Source: Hemileia vastatrix (taxonomy: Eukaryota; Basidiomycota; Pucciniomycetes; Pucciniales; Zaghouaniaceae). Taken from it: DNA of 64,000 nt. The notes beneath the pieces were generated by a model. It saw nothing but the letters and a program-made list of their open reading frames with translations, ran no database searches and was not told where the DNA came from. Position numbers and translations under genes: made by a program. This document shows positions 11,251 through 23,337 of this stretch, in pieces; the first letter of the stretch is position 1; each line of letters opens with the position of its first letter. The DNA is taken from NCBI GenBank assembly GCA_030280995.1, contig JASXTE010000017.1, forward strand, positions 12,447,998-12,511,997. The letters run 5' to 3'.

Positions 11251-13193
11251 TATTGAGTCAGAAACATGCTCAAGGCGGAAACAATTACTTTGACTTAAAA
11301 AAGAGATAGCATTTTTTTTGGGTTGAAAGAGTCCCAATTTTTTGGCTAACAGATAAGTTTTATGCAAAAGAATTTATCATTAATTGGTCTTTTTTTTGTA
11401 AACTAAATTTAGTTAAGTACCATAAAAGTATGGAACATTGTTGAATTTGTATTTTTAATCTAAAATGCATTCATTTAAGTGCATAAATTCTTATATGTCT
11501 AATGTGAAAAGTAAATTTCTTTCCATTTAATAAGTACAAAATAAAATAAATTGCCATTTTTTCTAGCTTTTTTTCTTAAATTTTCAAGTCAAAATAAAAA
11601 AATTACAATATCTCCCCCTGAATTTCATCCTAGTAGGAATTCCATATTGAAAAATTTCAATTTCAAGCAATAGGTTAATGGTAAACAAGTCTATAAAAGC
11701 AAATCTCAAAGTTAAGTTTTTAGAATTCATGAAAATAAATGTGGATGACAAAAATAAAGACATGAGCTCATGAAACAGTTTATTTTTAACATGTACCAGA
11801 GAACATAGCCCAATGTTCTAATATTTTAAGTGGAAGGCTTGAATTATTGCCTATATTAATTACTGATATTGAATAAGAAAATGGAAACCTCTCTTGAACC
11901 CCATACTTTGTTTTTCTACCTAATAATTTTGATTAAGTAGAAAGTTCATTTCTTACATCACTTAAAGGGTCTATTATTACTTCAATTATAAGAAAAGAAC
12001 ACCCAAATTTTCTGAACTTTTTTCAAGGTTCCTAACCAGGAGGTGCCCTTGTTGTTTGATGATTGTCCCTGGAGGAATTGTAGACAGCTTCAATAATGAT
12101 ATTCCTCCAAAAAAAAAGTCAATATTTCCTTTTTATATGCATTAAATGAAATTAATAAATTGATGAACAAATTTATGGTAATAGATTACTTACTAATCAT
12201 AATTTAATCCCAATATGTGATTTGAAGCTATGGAGAGGTGGGAAAACACATGAAATAATTCAAGATGATATTTTCATTGGAAATTCAAAATTACTGATAA
12301 AATTATTAAAAAAATGACAAAAAGAGGGGTGAAATAAGTCCAAAATTATTCAGATAAGTTTTCTATATAGTATAGAGTATGCATTCATGATAGAAAGTGA
12401 GACCTAACTGAAAAAAGCTGAAAAAAGATTTGTTCAAGTGTTGTAAAAAATGAAGTGAAGAAGCATCAAATACTTATCCAAAACTTATTTTAAGGTACTT
12501 TAATGAGCTCTAAAAACCTATACTATACTTAGATAAGCATTTCAGAATCCATATCTTCTAAGAATTTAATATCAAAATAAATAATAGTGAAATTGTGAAA
12601 AAAAAGTCTCAACTTTAAAGGTCAATAACTCAAAAACTACACAGCCAAACTCAAAACTGTTTAAATTAAATTATGTAAAGATTCTGGAGAATATTAAGTT
12701 AAAATTACATGAGATTTTAATAAACTTAACCCTAATTCTGAGTTTTTTTTCCAATTTTGATACAAATATGAAAAGTGATGGTAAAAGTAACAAAAAGTAG
12801 AATTAAATAATTCCACCATTATCCAGATAAGAGTTCTACATATGTCTATGTGTGAATAATTCATAGGGAGAAAGAGATATGAAATAGGAATTAAAAATGA
12901 AAAGTAGTTGAAATTTACCTTGATGGAAAGGTAGGAAAAAAGATTGAGAAAGAGAAAAGTTGAAATTTGGGGAAACTGAATATGGAGCAATTGAGATGTA
13001 TAAAGAATGTGCTATAATTGTGTATCAATGAGAAGGAAACAAATAAAAGTGAAATACTGCAAAAGAGAAGGCTCAAAATTTAAGTCCAATATCTGAGAGA
13101 TCACAAGATACAGGGAAGGATGTAAACTTTATCTGGAAAAAGGTGATGAATTAAGAAATTAAAAGGAATGAACTTCTTGTGATGGTAAAAATA
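11251..13193. other. No gene recognised
   Basis: AT-rich DNA between two Harbinger-like ends. Open frames here are short (at most 98 codons at 12694-12990, minus) and hydrophobic-biased, as AT-rich shadows usually are. No domain or repeat boundary is visible. Confidence 0.5.
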
Positions 13194-13398
13194 AAAATTT
13201 GATTCAGAAATGGTGATTATGAAAAACTCAACAATAGTGAGCAAATTTTTAAAGAGGAGGTCTTTTTGTCACATCAAATGGATGAGGTGAGCAAGGAAGA
13301 AATTTTGTGGCCAACATTTTGATGTGAAATAAAATTGTGCAAAAAGTGCTGATTTGAGGTCAGAACTGATACCCATTTATGAAATAAGTAACTTATTA
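13194..13398 (-). mobile_element. Harbinger-like subterminal fragment, end missing
   Basis: Resembles 11060-11172 (GTGGCCAACAT..., AAAAAGTGCTGATTTGAGGTCAG..., GAAATAAGTAACTT) but stops at 13398, where the next element begins with GGGGG. About 70 terminal bp are missing. The last 77 bp of the window (63923-63999) look like such a missing end. The left limit is approximate. Confidence 0.5.
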
Positions 13399-13914
13399 GG
13401 GGGTTTCACATCTGGAAAATCCACACTTAACTTAAATGCGGATTTCAAAGCAAATCAGCATTTAAAAATCAGCACTTAAATTTTGCAAAAGACTCACTTA
13501 TTTCAAAAATGGGTGTCAGTTATGAACTCAAATCAGCACTTTTTCCTGATTTTTTTTCACAACCACATGTTTTCCACAACATCCCTTCCTTTCTCACCCC
13601 ATCCGTGTCAAATATGGTACACTGACCTCCATCCCCATATAAATTCTCAGCACACATATTTGTAACATTCATTTTACATTTTCCATGAAAATTTCTGTTT
13701 TCAATACATACATCTTCATAACACATTTCAGAATTTATTTCATAATGCATATCATAGCACTTTCATGATGCAATTCTCTTTCCATATTCCCCCAACTATC
13801 TGTCTCTTCACTTTTTATTATGCCTTCACATCAAGGTGTGTTTTTTATTCTTCTTCCCATTTTCATACTTTTCTCGTTCTTCACATCTTTTCATTCCTTC
13901 AAATTCATGTTTTC

Positions 13915-15470
13915 TAATCTGACCTTTTTTTTCTGTTTCTAATCGCTTTTAAAACAGTTCAAAATTTTTCCAAACTGTTTCTAAGATTTTTGAGTAAGTA
14001 TTTTTCTTTTGCCTTGGAAACATTTCTGAGATGTTTCCAAGCATTTTACTGAACTTTTTTTCTTTTTTCTTTTTCTCTTTCTAATGGCTTTGAACACAGT
14101 TTCAAAATGTTCTCTGTAAGTTTTTTTTCTGCCTCAGAAATGCTTTGGAAACATTTCCAAGATGTTTCCAAGTGTTTTACTGACCTTTTTTTATTTTATT
14201 TTCTCTTTCTTATCACTTTGGAAAAAGTTCCCAAAGGTTTCTGAAATAGTTCCAAGTATTTTCTGTAAGTTTTTAATTTTGTGTTGAAAATTTTTCCAAC
14301 ACATTTCCAAGCATTTTACTGACCTTTTTTTCTTTTTCTGTTTTTTTCTTTTTTCTTTTTCTCTTTCTAATCACTTTGGAAACAGTTCCAGAACATTTCC
14401 AAACTGTTTCCAAGCATTTTTGATAATTTTTTTTTGCCTCAGAAATGCCTTTGAATAATTTCTGAGATGTTTCTGAGAATTTAACTCTCAGTGGGTCTCT
14501 TGGTCTAGAAGATAAATCTGGAGGTCCTACAAGGGTTTAAGTGGATTTATTGGGCTCAAAAACAATGTACGTATTTTCGTTAATCTTTTGATTATTTTAC
14601 TCAAATGATAAGAGGTGATTACAAATATTAGTATAATTTATATCTTAGAATCACGTGGATGTAAGTACTAATGTTATAAAATATAGTAATAAAAGATTTC
14701 ATTTATATATTGTAAGTTTGGTAAATAAGTAAGGAATGGTTTGAAAAGTACAAAAAGAGAGGGCCTTTTATAGGCAGAAATGTGAGAAATAAAGACACGG
14801 AGTGATCACCACCTAATACAAGGGTGTGAGAAAAAAAAACTAAATAAAGAGAGTATGTGAAATAATAAAAGATATACTAAATTGTGCGTAAATAAAGGTA
14901 TCACTTTTATTTGAAATAAAACTTGAGTTCCCTTGGACCATCACATTTAATACAAAAAATTTGATTTAAAATGTTGATTCAACAAAAATCTAAATTTCTT
15001 AATAAAGGAATTTGAAAAAATCATTTTTTTATATTTTTTATATTTTAATACGATTTTTATTCCCTCTCATCTGTATTATTGAGCATGGTGTTAGGGAGTA
15101 AAAATGTATGGGACATTTATTTTTATTAATTATTAAAATTACTTAATGTACTTAGCTAGTTAATTGTAAGTAATAAATAAGTAAGAAATAAATAAATAAT
15201 TATTAATAAGGATTTAAAAGGTGTGGCTTCATCTCAGTAAGATAATTAATTATTTTACTGGATAACTCTAGTAGCCTGGCTGACATTAACTGACTTTCTT
15301 TTTTCTCTCTTTCTAATCACTTCAGAAACACTTCCAGAACATTTCTTAATTGGTTCCAAGTGTTTTATGTAAGTTATTTTTGTTTAATTTTGTTTTGGAA
15401 TTACTTTAGAAATGTTTCCAAGATGTTTCCAAGCACTTTACTAATTTTTTTTTCTTTTTTTCTCTTCAGA
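13915..15470. repeat. Minisatellite of about 130-bp units, split by a solo LTR
   Basis: About five degenerate units: four between 13915 and 14480 and one at 15291-15470. Each has a CTTTCTAATCACTTTGGAAAC start, a GTTCCAGAACATTTCC segment, a TGTAAGTTTTT segment, then GGAAACATTTCCAAGATGTTTCC and CATTTTACTGACC. Many short TTTCC/GGAAA inverted motifs are present. Noncoding. Confidence 0.75.
14486..15285 (-). repeat. Solo LTR, family TGTCAGCC (minus orientation)
   Basis: 800 bp with a perfect 5-bp target duplication TTAAC (14481-14485 and 15286-15290). Its start, at the right end, reads TGTCAGCCAGGC on the minus strand and matches 7554 onward over about 240 bp. A TATAAAAGGCC-like box lies near 14762-14774 (minus strand). 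The insertion split the minisatellite. Confidence 0.88.
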
Positions 15471-16152
15471 AATGTTTTTCCGTGATCAATGAGAAGTAAA
15501 TCATTAGGGAGGGAGGCTAAACATAGTAAATAAAGGATACCAAAAGATTCATTCTATTTTCATAAATTTATAATTAATTAGTCATTAAAGATAATCACTA
15601 ACTTTAAGTAATTAAACATTGAGCCTTGCGGCTGTATAAAGTAAATCATTCAAACAATTAATTGATTGAATGAGTTCAAAACACAATTCAATGTCACATT
15701 TATTCTTTGACTTCAGTCACATCAGAACTCATTAGCAGGTAGTATTCTGAATGCCAATACTTTTTTTTGACTATCTTTTATGATTGGTTTGCTTATTAAT
15801 TTATAAATTAAAAATGAAAATTTAGTAATCCTGACCCACTCCCATAATAAATTAAAGGGTAGGATATTTACTTTTTTTTTAAAAAAAAAAGTTGGTTGGA
15901 AAATAAATTTTATACTCATATACAAAAAAAAAGTCAAAATGAAAAGATTAAAAGATTAAAATAAATTATTTAATCACAGCCCTTCTTCAAAGATTAAAGA
16001 TACAAGTTTTTAAGAATATGAGTTATATGTTTAAAGAATTTCACAAGGATGTAAAAGAAGAAAGAGTAAATTTGAGTAATAGTAGATAATCTGATGGATT
16101 GTATCACATTGAAAAGTAAATTTAATAAATCTCTTAAAATCTTATGAATAAA
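15471..16152. other. No gene recognised
   Basis: AT-rich interior of the Harbinger-like element, downstream of the transposase remnant. The 71-codon frame at 15722-15937 is low-complexity. Nothing assignable. Confidence 0.5.
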
Positions 16153-17379
16153 TTAAAGCTTAGTCTCCCATTGTGCTATTGTGACTGGAAGAATTTTTTC
16201 TCTTATGGTAGTGGTTTAAGAAATAGAAGTGCTGGATATAGTGGGAGGTTTTTTGACTTTTTCATCTTCATACAGCTCTAAAAATTGATCTTTGAGGTCA
16301 GAAAGTAGGTTATGAAGTATAGTGCAACACAGAATCCAGTTTATACTACTGCCTCTATCTTAGATATATTTCTAAGATGGATTCTTAATTCCCTTAAACT
16401 AGAAAAACCACCTTTCAAGATTCAAATAGAATTTTCAATGTGGGATGGACTCTTGACTTTTCCAAATGATTGTTGAGCTGGATATTTGGGCTGTCTTCTG
16501 AATGTTTTCACTGATAAGCAGGAGGTACATAGTTAATATTCAAATAAGTAGAATCTTCCAGAAGATACTGAACTTCATTTAATAATTTTTCAGGTTCTTT
16601 TCAAATTTTCATTCTTTTGAAGATGTAGGAATAATGACATGATCCAGGATAGCCAGAAAAGAAAGATATAAATTTTTTGTGGATGTCACATATAAGCTGA
16701 ATGAAAATTGAATGTCTATAGAGATGATATAGTTGTTTTTGTTAGTATGAAAAAGAATCAAGAGAGTTAAAAAATAAGCTACCTTTTTTTGTGGGAAAAC
16801 TAATTGTTTCCACCTTGATCAGGTTTATGACTTACAGGAATGCTTGTACCATCTACAAAACCTTTGCATCCTGGGAAATACTCTGCTTCCATAATCTGAG
16901 ATGCTTTGAGTTGCTCTTCTTTTGTTGGCCAGGTGAGAAGTTGAAATTCAAAGGAGTTGATAGCAGTGATGCATTTTTTTATAAGAATTAACAGAACCAT
17001 ACCCTAAAGTGAAGACATTTTCCAAAATTTTTAAGGCAGCTCCATTACCATTGGAGCCCAAAAAACATAGTCTTATGGCCAATTGAACTAAAGGAGGATG
17101 TTTATTTTGACAATTATTGTGAAACACAGGGTTATCCTTAATAAAATCAAGCAATGGAAAGAAAAATTCCTGGGAATTCCTAAACAACTGTCTAAAACTG
17201 GGCTCAGATAGGTTAAGAAGCCTCTGGATGGTGAATTTAGGGGTATAAAGTACTTGAGGCTTTCATGAAAGAAGGTGACATTTCCCAGCCATTTTTAATA
17301 AAAAAAGAAAATCTTCTTCATAATCAGAATTAGAATCTAAGTCAAATTCCAAGAGCAGATCAAGAGCTATGAAAGTCAT
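16153..17379 (-). pseudogene. PIF/Harbinger DDE transposase, broken
   Basis: Minus-strand remnant of about 409 codons, the usual length for the family. The N-terminal part reads MTFIALDLLLEFD..., then a segment ending LCFLGSNGNGAAL and FTLGYGSVN, the helical region before the catalytic core. Motifs in order: GCKGFVDGTSIPVSHKP (first Asp), LICDIHKKFISFFSGYPGSC, and YLLEDSTYL (second Asp). Near KSRVHPTLKIL the expected catalytic Glu is missing. Stops include TGA after CHLLS and several in the C-terminal third. Its start faces the right inverted end about 390 bp away, as expected for this family. Recognised by motif, not by search. Confidence 0.8.
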
Positions 17380-17767
17380 TGCATGATTTAATTTATTATG
17401 ATTTTAGAGAAAGGAAGGAATTACTCTTATATAGTATTAAAATGTAAATGATGTAAAAAAATTTGAGTTATGAAGTTTTATGCTACAAAGTGCTTTAAAT
17501 GAATGGGATGATTCTGGAAAATCAGTGAAATGGGACTTGATGGTGAAATCAGCACTTTTGGTTGAGAAAGTGTAGATTTGAGTGAAATAAGTGACTTATT
17601 TCACTTTTAAAATCTACCAGTGTTGGGGCTAGTGTGCTTTGGAAATCCACACTTAGATAAGTGCAGATTAGCCAAAGCTAAATACCCCTGTTTTCTAAAT
17701 TTAAGTGTGAATTCGGCTTGAAGTCTTCACTTATGTTAGGTGTGTATTCTACAGAACTTACTCACCC

Positions 17768-18368
17768 TATTTATTGTATTCTAAACCCTGCACATTGAAT
17801 GAATGAAATTTTTGATTCTCAAATGTTCCAGTTGACTATCATAGTTGAGATATGGTTATGAGGCTTTGTTTTAAACAAGTAATGAATCACTAAAGCTTAA
17901 AATCAAAAAATTGACTTTTAGCTGACATGAAACCTAGATTTATCCAGTTTCTTGTCTAATTCAAAAGAGATTTTTAGATTCATATCAAAAGATAAAGAGG
18001 GGGAGGTATTGTGCAGTATTGAATGATGGTGTAACAAAGAGGAAAAATTAATATGTGGGAAAGATAAAAGTGGAGGAAGTGATATATGAGACAAAGTGGG
18101 TTATCATAAAAATAATATGGTAGATATTGAATGTGCTGAAATAGATAAAATATGAAATAAAGTAGAGAATATGAGGATTAAATATATAATGGCCTTATTC
18201 CCTGTGGTTTTAAGATGATATGGGGCTCAAGTATCCTCTATTTTTTCAATTATACAATTTGTATTTTTAAAGATAATTTTTATAGACATTAGAAAAAATA
18301 ATGATTAGTATGTAAAGGTCAAATTAATGCAAAAAAATGCATAAATGGACTAATTTAATGGATGATTC
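17768..18368. other. No gene recognised
   Basis: AT-rich DNA between the Harbinger-like right end and the first Tc1 element. No open frame of interest and no repeat boundary seen. Confidence 0.5.
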
Positions 18369-18370
18369 TA

Positions 18371-19163
18371 CAGTGCCCTGCAAGAAGTCCTCATAATTTT
18401 TTTTGCCTACACTCTTTTGCCAACCATCACCTTGCTCAACTTCTCACTACCTCATACTCACCATTGCACTATGTTTTTCAGTTTGAAATTTCTTAAGATA
18501 TTTAAATATTTTGCTTATCAGAAAGAGCACAAACTCTTGGCTGCCCATTCACCTTTCACCACTTACCATCAATCCTTTCCAAAATCTCTAAATCTTGCTT
18601 CAGTCTTGATTTTTGAGTATTTTTTTTCTAATCATGGAATTTCACTCTCTAAAAAACAAAAATATAAAGCCACAATTGAAAAACATGGTAGTTTACTCAA
18701 ACCTGAATAATCAAAGGAAAAGATGAAACACAATTTTGTAGATGATGATGGTTTGGTTCATAATTTTTTTTGCTGCCACACCAAGGATGAAATGATAACT
18801 TCATTACACACAGTCTTGAATGTTATTCCTATTTCAATATTAACTAATTATGATTATTCCATGCCTAAAAAAATGGAGGCAGTTATTGAAGAAAATGGGG
18901 GTCTACTCACTGGGGATTGCATTTACAATAGGAATAAATTTTACCATTAGCATTTTCTTGTGAAAATTTAAATAGGCAAGTTCAAAAGTGGTGTTTTTCA
19001 AAAGTCTTAAATACAAACAGACAACTCATATATGTTTCTTTTATAAGATAATTAGAAGTATCTGAGCCAGTAAGGAAAGCATGAGTACATTGGTAAGTAT
19101 GAGGTGGTGGATGGTGGAAGAGCATATGTAAAAAAAATAGTGAGGACTTCTTGTGGGGTACTG
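18371..19163 (+). mobile_element. Tc-1: Tc1/mariner-type element, internally deleted
   Basis: 793 bp between TA (18369-18370) and TA (19164-19165). The inverted ends match over more than 30 bp: left CAGTGCCCTGCAAGAAGTCC, right inverted CAGTACCCCACAAGAAGTCC. It holds only a remnant of the transposase C-terminus. First link of the chain. Confidence 0.85.
18723..18950 (+). pseudogene. Tc1 transposase C-terminal remnant (Tc-1)
   Basis: The frame reads KDEMITSLHTVLNVIPISIL, then SMPKKMEAVIEENGG. This matches the C-terminus of the Tc-8 transposase (KDQMIKALYLAWSDIP..., MQAVIDTEDGPTHW) position by position. The HTH and DDE core are absent. The frame upstream (18417-18710) cannot be assigned confidently. 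Confidence 0.6.
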
Positions 19164-19165
19164 TA

Positions 19166-19595
19166 CAGTTGGCAAAAATAAATTTCTGGAATATATATGT
19201 GTAATTTTTATCTCTGCTCTTTGTCATCTTTCTTTTTTTCAACCACCAATTCATATGGTTAATTCTCTGCCATTTACACTGAACTTATTTCACCATTTTT
19301 TCTCTCAATTTTTATCATTTCTCCAAGTTTCTTTTTTAAATTCCTCAGTATAAAATGGGGGACTTTCAAGAGTTTATGGTCTTATTTTATATCTGCTCAC
19401 TTTCTTGGAAGTTGAAAATTGGTATTTTTCAAAGAAATTAATTATAAAAAATAATTTAAAATTTTTAATTTAAAACACTAGATTCTGATTCTCAGGGGCT
19501 AAATTGATAGAAATAAAATGCAAACGTTTTTTGAGCTATATTTTGGAGGCTATAAAAGTGAGAAATAATTTCTAGAAATTTACTACCACCAACTG
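19166..19595. mobile_element. Tc-2: non-autonomous Tc1/mariner-type element
   Basis: 430 bp between TA (19164-19165) and TA (19596-19597). Inverted ends: left CAGTTGGCAAAAATAAATTT, right inverted CAGTTGGTGGTAGTAAATTT. No transposase coding is visible. Confidence 0.82.
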
Positions 19596-20329
19596 TATAG
19601 TGCCTTGAAATATCTTCTCATCAACCTCTTTTTTCATACTTATCTCACAAAACTGATTCAGTTTCATTCAAATTTTTTATATGGACAAAAGGGACCTTGA
19701 GATTCATAATATAAAATAAAAATAAAAAAATTCTGTGTAGTTTTTTCACATTTTAAAAATTTGTCAGACCTCCAGTTTCTGGATGGAGAAGTAAGAATAA
19801 GAGAGATATAGAATAATTATGAGTAAATATCCATAGAAAAAAGAAGGCCATCACAAAAATAGAAGGAAGAGAATCATAAAAATTGATGAAGAAAAATGGA
19901 AAAAATGTTTCAGTTAAATGGCAAAAGGTCACCATATTCAACTTCACTTTCACCACAGGAAATCTGGTGGTGAACTGCTAGCAGTTCCCTCTATTTGAAA
20001 CTATCAGGAATTTATCAGGAAACTGTTGGGAAACTATCCTGAAACTGTCAGAAATATTTTTTTAAATCAGATGAAAAAACATTGAACAAATAAACTGTCA
20101 CAGATTGAATCCAGAACAATCCCTCCTTGAGCAGTGCTTAGGAACCACATTGAACATCATTTAATCTCAGGTTTTGAAAAAGGTTGAGCAACATCACTTA
20201 GCATACCTTAATATTCAAATATTAAACTTGAATATATGTTGTGTGTTTGATATAGATGCATATGCATTTGAATTTGCATGGTGGATACTTATTGCATGTT
20301 AAAAATTGATGTGAAATGCCTATCCAAAG

Positions 20330-20520
20330 TGTATGCATAATGACTATGAAGAATAAATATGCATAAAAAATATGCATAAAAATATGAAAATTGAATATGC
20401 ATTGAAAATATGCATATTGAATATGCAAAAAAAAGGTGCATATATGTATATGAATAAAATATATTAATATGCATATACATCTGTATAATGAATATGCATA
20501 AATATGAATTATGATTGAAA
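20330..20520. repeat. TGCATA-rich tract of E1
   Basis: Irregular tandem run of ATGCATA/TATGCAT motifs mixed with AATATGCA, self-complementary at many scales. The counterpart in E2 is 58670-58880, in inverted orientation. Frames rich in Ile/Tyr/His across it are repeat artefacts. Confidence 0.8.
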
Positions 20521-20881
20521 AGTGCAAAAAAATGATGCTTAACAAGTATATTTTATGCATAAATAGAAATATACAATATTGATTCATATTGCATACAAAT
20601 AACACTGGCAAACCAACTTGACCAAAACTCATACTAAATTTTCATTCTGAACTAAAGGTGTGAGGGAGGGAAGAAAAACAGTCTGAAATTAGAAAAATGC
20701 TACATGCACTCATTTTGTGGCAGAGAAAATGAGAAGTGCTGAATTATGGTTGGTTCCCATAATTTTGTATGATATCATAATTTTATTTGATTGTTTTCAA
20801 TATTGAAAAGACTTTAGGTCATTTGGTATGGATCTAGCTGTGCCAGGGTCTAATCTAATTATTTTAACAATTTCTTAATAA

Positions 20882-21094
20882 TTAATGGGTTTTAATACAA
20901 AAACAGGTTGTATTTTTTGTGGGATATTGGATATGATATGGTCTTTTGTAAAAAAAACTTTTATTGTTTAAAAATATTCCTGAATCAGATGTGGGATAAT
21001 CACTACAAAAAATTGTAGTACTGTGGGCAATAAAATATATGCACAAGCAATAAATAAAGGACTGAGTGAACCCTTTTTGTGAAGTGGGAATCAT
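20882..21094 (-). other. Short open frame conserved between E1 and E2
   Basis: A 70-codon frame starting MIPTSQKGFTQSF, cysteine- and tyrosine-rich (e.g. YCLCIYFIAHSTTIF). It matches the frame at 58093-58323 in E2 with few differences and no internal stop in either. No known domain. It could be a small protein or simply well-preserved DNA near the element's end; only two copies are available to judge. Confidence 0.25.
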
Positions 21095-22488
21095 TAGAGT
21101 GGAATTGTGGATGAAAAATATAATTTATTATTACTATTTTATTTAATCAAAAAATTTATAATATTAAAAAGAACTATTGATTAATTGGTATTTGACCTTT
21201 GGGCCTCACTCATATTTATCTTTTGAATGATTTTTTGTCACCATTATGTTATTAATATTATAAGTATAGCAAAAACTTGTGTACCAAATGCATACCCAGT
21301 GATGTTACACTGTTTATAAGATCATTAAATAAAGGTAAAAAATTATGAAAATGATTTGTTTTACGAAAAATAAATTGATATACAAAAGAAATATGAGGGA
21401 TAAAAAGGTAAAATTAAAGGGATCAAGTATGAAATAAAAAATTAAAATAAAATTACTGCCATCAAGAGCAAGTAGACATGTTGGGGAAAATGCCCACCAG
21501 TGAGGCTAAACTTGGACTATAATTGCTTTTTTGAAAAACAAAAAAGTTCCAACCTGAGGTTTAAAAAAATGTCAGCAGAACCATTTGGCCATATCAAACA
21601 ACTTCTAATGCAATTATTGAGAGAGAATTGATCACACCAGACTGCATGTGACCAAAAGTGTCCAGCACAAAATTGGCCAAACTTGTGCTGGACACATTTA
21701 TGATAGAGAGTAGCTAGGGTAGAATTTTTCTTCAGTTAATATGGTATTTCTTATAAACATTTCCATTGATATTTGATCTTTGTGCCTCACTCATATATAT
21801 CATTTGATTAATTTATTGTCACCATTATATTAGAAATATTATAAGTATAGAAAAAACTCATGTGCCAAATGCATACCAGGTGATGTTACACCTTTTATAA
21901 TATTATGAAATAAAAGTAAAAAAATATGAAATGATTAACTTTACAATAATTTAAATAGATATTTAAAAAAAGAGAAAAGTTAAAGTAAAATTAATCTCAA
22001 AGAGATCAATTGTGAAAAACAAAATACTAGTAAAATTCTTGCTCTCAAGAGCCAGTAAAAGTGTTGAAACAAATGGGAGCCATCAGGGCTTAATTGTAAT
22101 AAGTGACCTTTTTTTAAAGATAAATAATTATACACCTGAGGTCGGGAAGAACGACAGGTGGATGATTCAGCTAAAAAAACTACTTGTAGTGAACTTTGAT
22201 AAAAAAAAGAATTTTTGTTGCCATAGAGAGAATTGATCCCATCTTACTGCACGTGACCAAAAGTGTCCAGCACAAGTTCGGCCAAACTTGTGCTGGACAC
22301 TTTTTTGATGGAGAGTAGCTTGGGTGGAATTTTTCTTCAGTTCCTTCATCATTTATTTCTCATAAACATGTCTATTGGTATTTGATCAGTCTGTATCATT
22401 CATATTTATAATCTGATTAATATTTTATCACCATTATATTATTAATGTTATAAGTATAGCAAAAACTTGTGTGCCAAATGCATACCAG

Positions 22489-23266
22489 TGTCACGCGCCA
22501 CATGACACTCGAGGCAAAATTAACTCAATAAATCAATAATATCGAGTCCTAAATCTATACTCGAAGCGCAGAAAGCAATTCTCCATAGCAACTGCGAGTT
22601 TCCTTTGTGTACTTACTATTTAACTGCGCTAGCCTAAACTCTAAATCTAAATTAGTCATTTTCCCAATAGGGTACCTTAGTCCTTTTTCAATAAGCGACG
22701 CGCAGCGCTAGGATCAACGAAATAGTATAGCAATAGTTTTTTTTCATTAAAGTTTTGTTAATTAATTAAAAAGGGGTAAATTGAGCATGGACGGATATTT
22801 AGTGGAGAGGGTCTAAGTGTATGTTAGTAATGGTCAATGGAATGGGAATGCTGCGATGGAAGGGAGGTCAATGCGAGGAGGAACAAAGGATATAAAAGGA
22901 GTTGGGTATTTTGGTTTGATATTCCTGAGAATTAAATTATAATATCGTATTTACATTAAAAGTGGTAAATCCTTAAAAGTTAAATCAGTGTTATTGTATC
23001 TTTCTTTTACTTTCTCAATATTCATTTCTAAATCCTAAATCTTTGATTATTGAGTTTCCAACCCTTCGTGAGATTTTTAAGAATTATTATTACCTTGGAA
23101 CTAGTTTATAATTCTTCTCGAACTAAACTCGAACCTATAGCTATTACTTCAAGTGACCTTCGAATCATTTCCTCGAATCATTCCTCTGTGCTTCGAAGAA
23201 GTCTCTAAAACCCTCATCTCACTTACAGGAACATCCTCGACCTTGTGCGTAGGTCGTCCGGTGACA
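22489..23266 (+). repeat. 5' LTR of Ty3 copy B
   Basis: 778 bp, TGTCACGCG...CCGGTGACA. It differs from the 3' LTR at roughly a dozen sites by eye, several of them C/T or G/A at CpG, so insertion was fairly recent compared with the surrounding layers. TATAAAAGG at 22891-22899 is the likely core promoter. Confidence 0.96.
22891..22899 (+). promoter_or_regulatory. TATA box of the Ty3 copy B LTR
   Basis: TATAAAAGG, also present in the 3' LTR (30557-30565) and, inverted, in copy A. It lies about 445 bp upstream of the gag start. Confidence 0.5.
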
Positions 23267-23337
23267 GTATAATTTAATTCTCCGTAGTTCTCATTCTTTG
23301 CACTACTACGTCCTTTTAGGTGTTTCTAAAATTTTAA

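Larger units (their letters stand above)
13399..17767. mobile_element. PIF/Harbinger-like element (bounded by imperfect TIRs)
   Basis: The ends align as imperfect inverted repeats over about 48 bp (left GGGGGTTTCACATCTGG, right inverted GGGTGAGTAAGTTCTG), flanked by TATTA (13394-13398) and TATTT (17768-17772). The transposase remnant reads inward from the right end. The left side, where the SANT/Myb gene would be expected, holds a tandem minisatellite instead. A solo LTR (14486-15285) was inserted later. Net length without it is about 3.56 kb. Confidence 0.65.

Noticed and set aside
20222..20632. 136-codon Ile/His/Tyr-rich frame (and 58555-59050)
   Set aside because: Runs across the TGCATA repeat; composition is dictated by the repeat.
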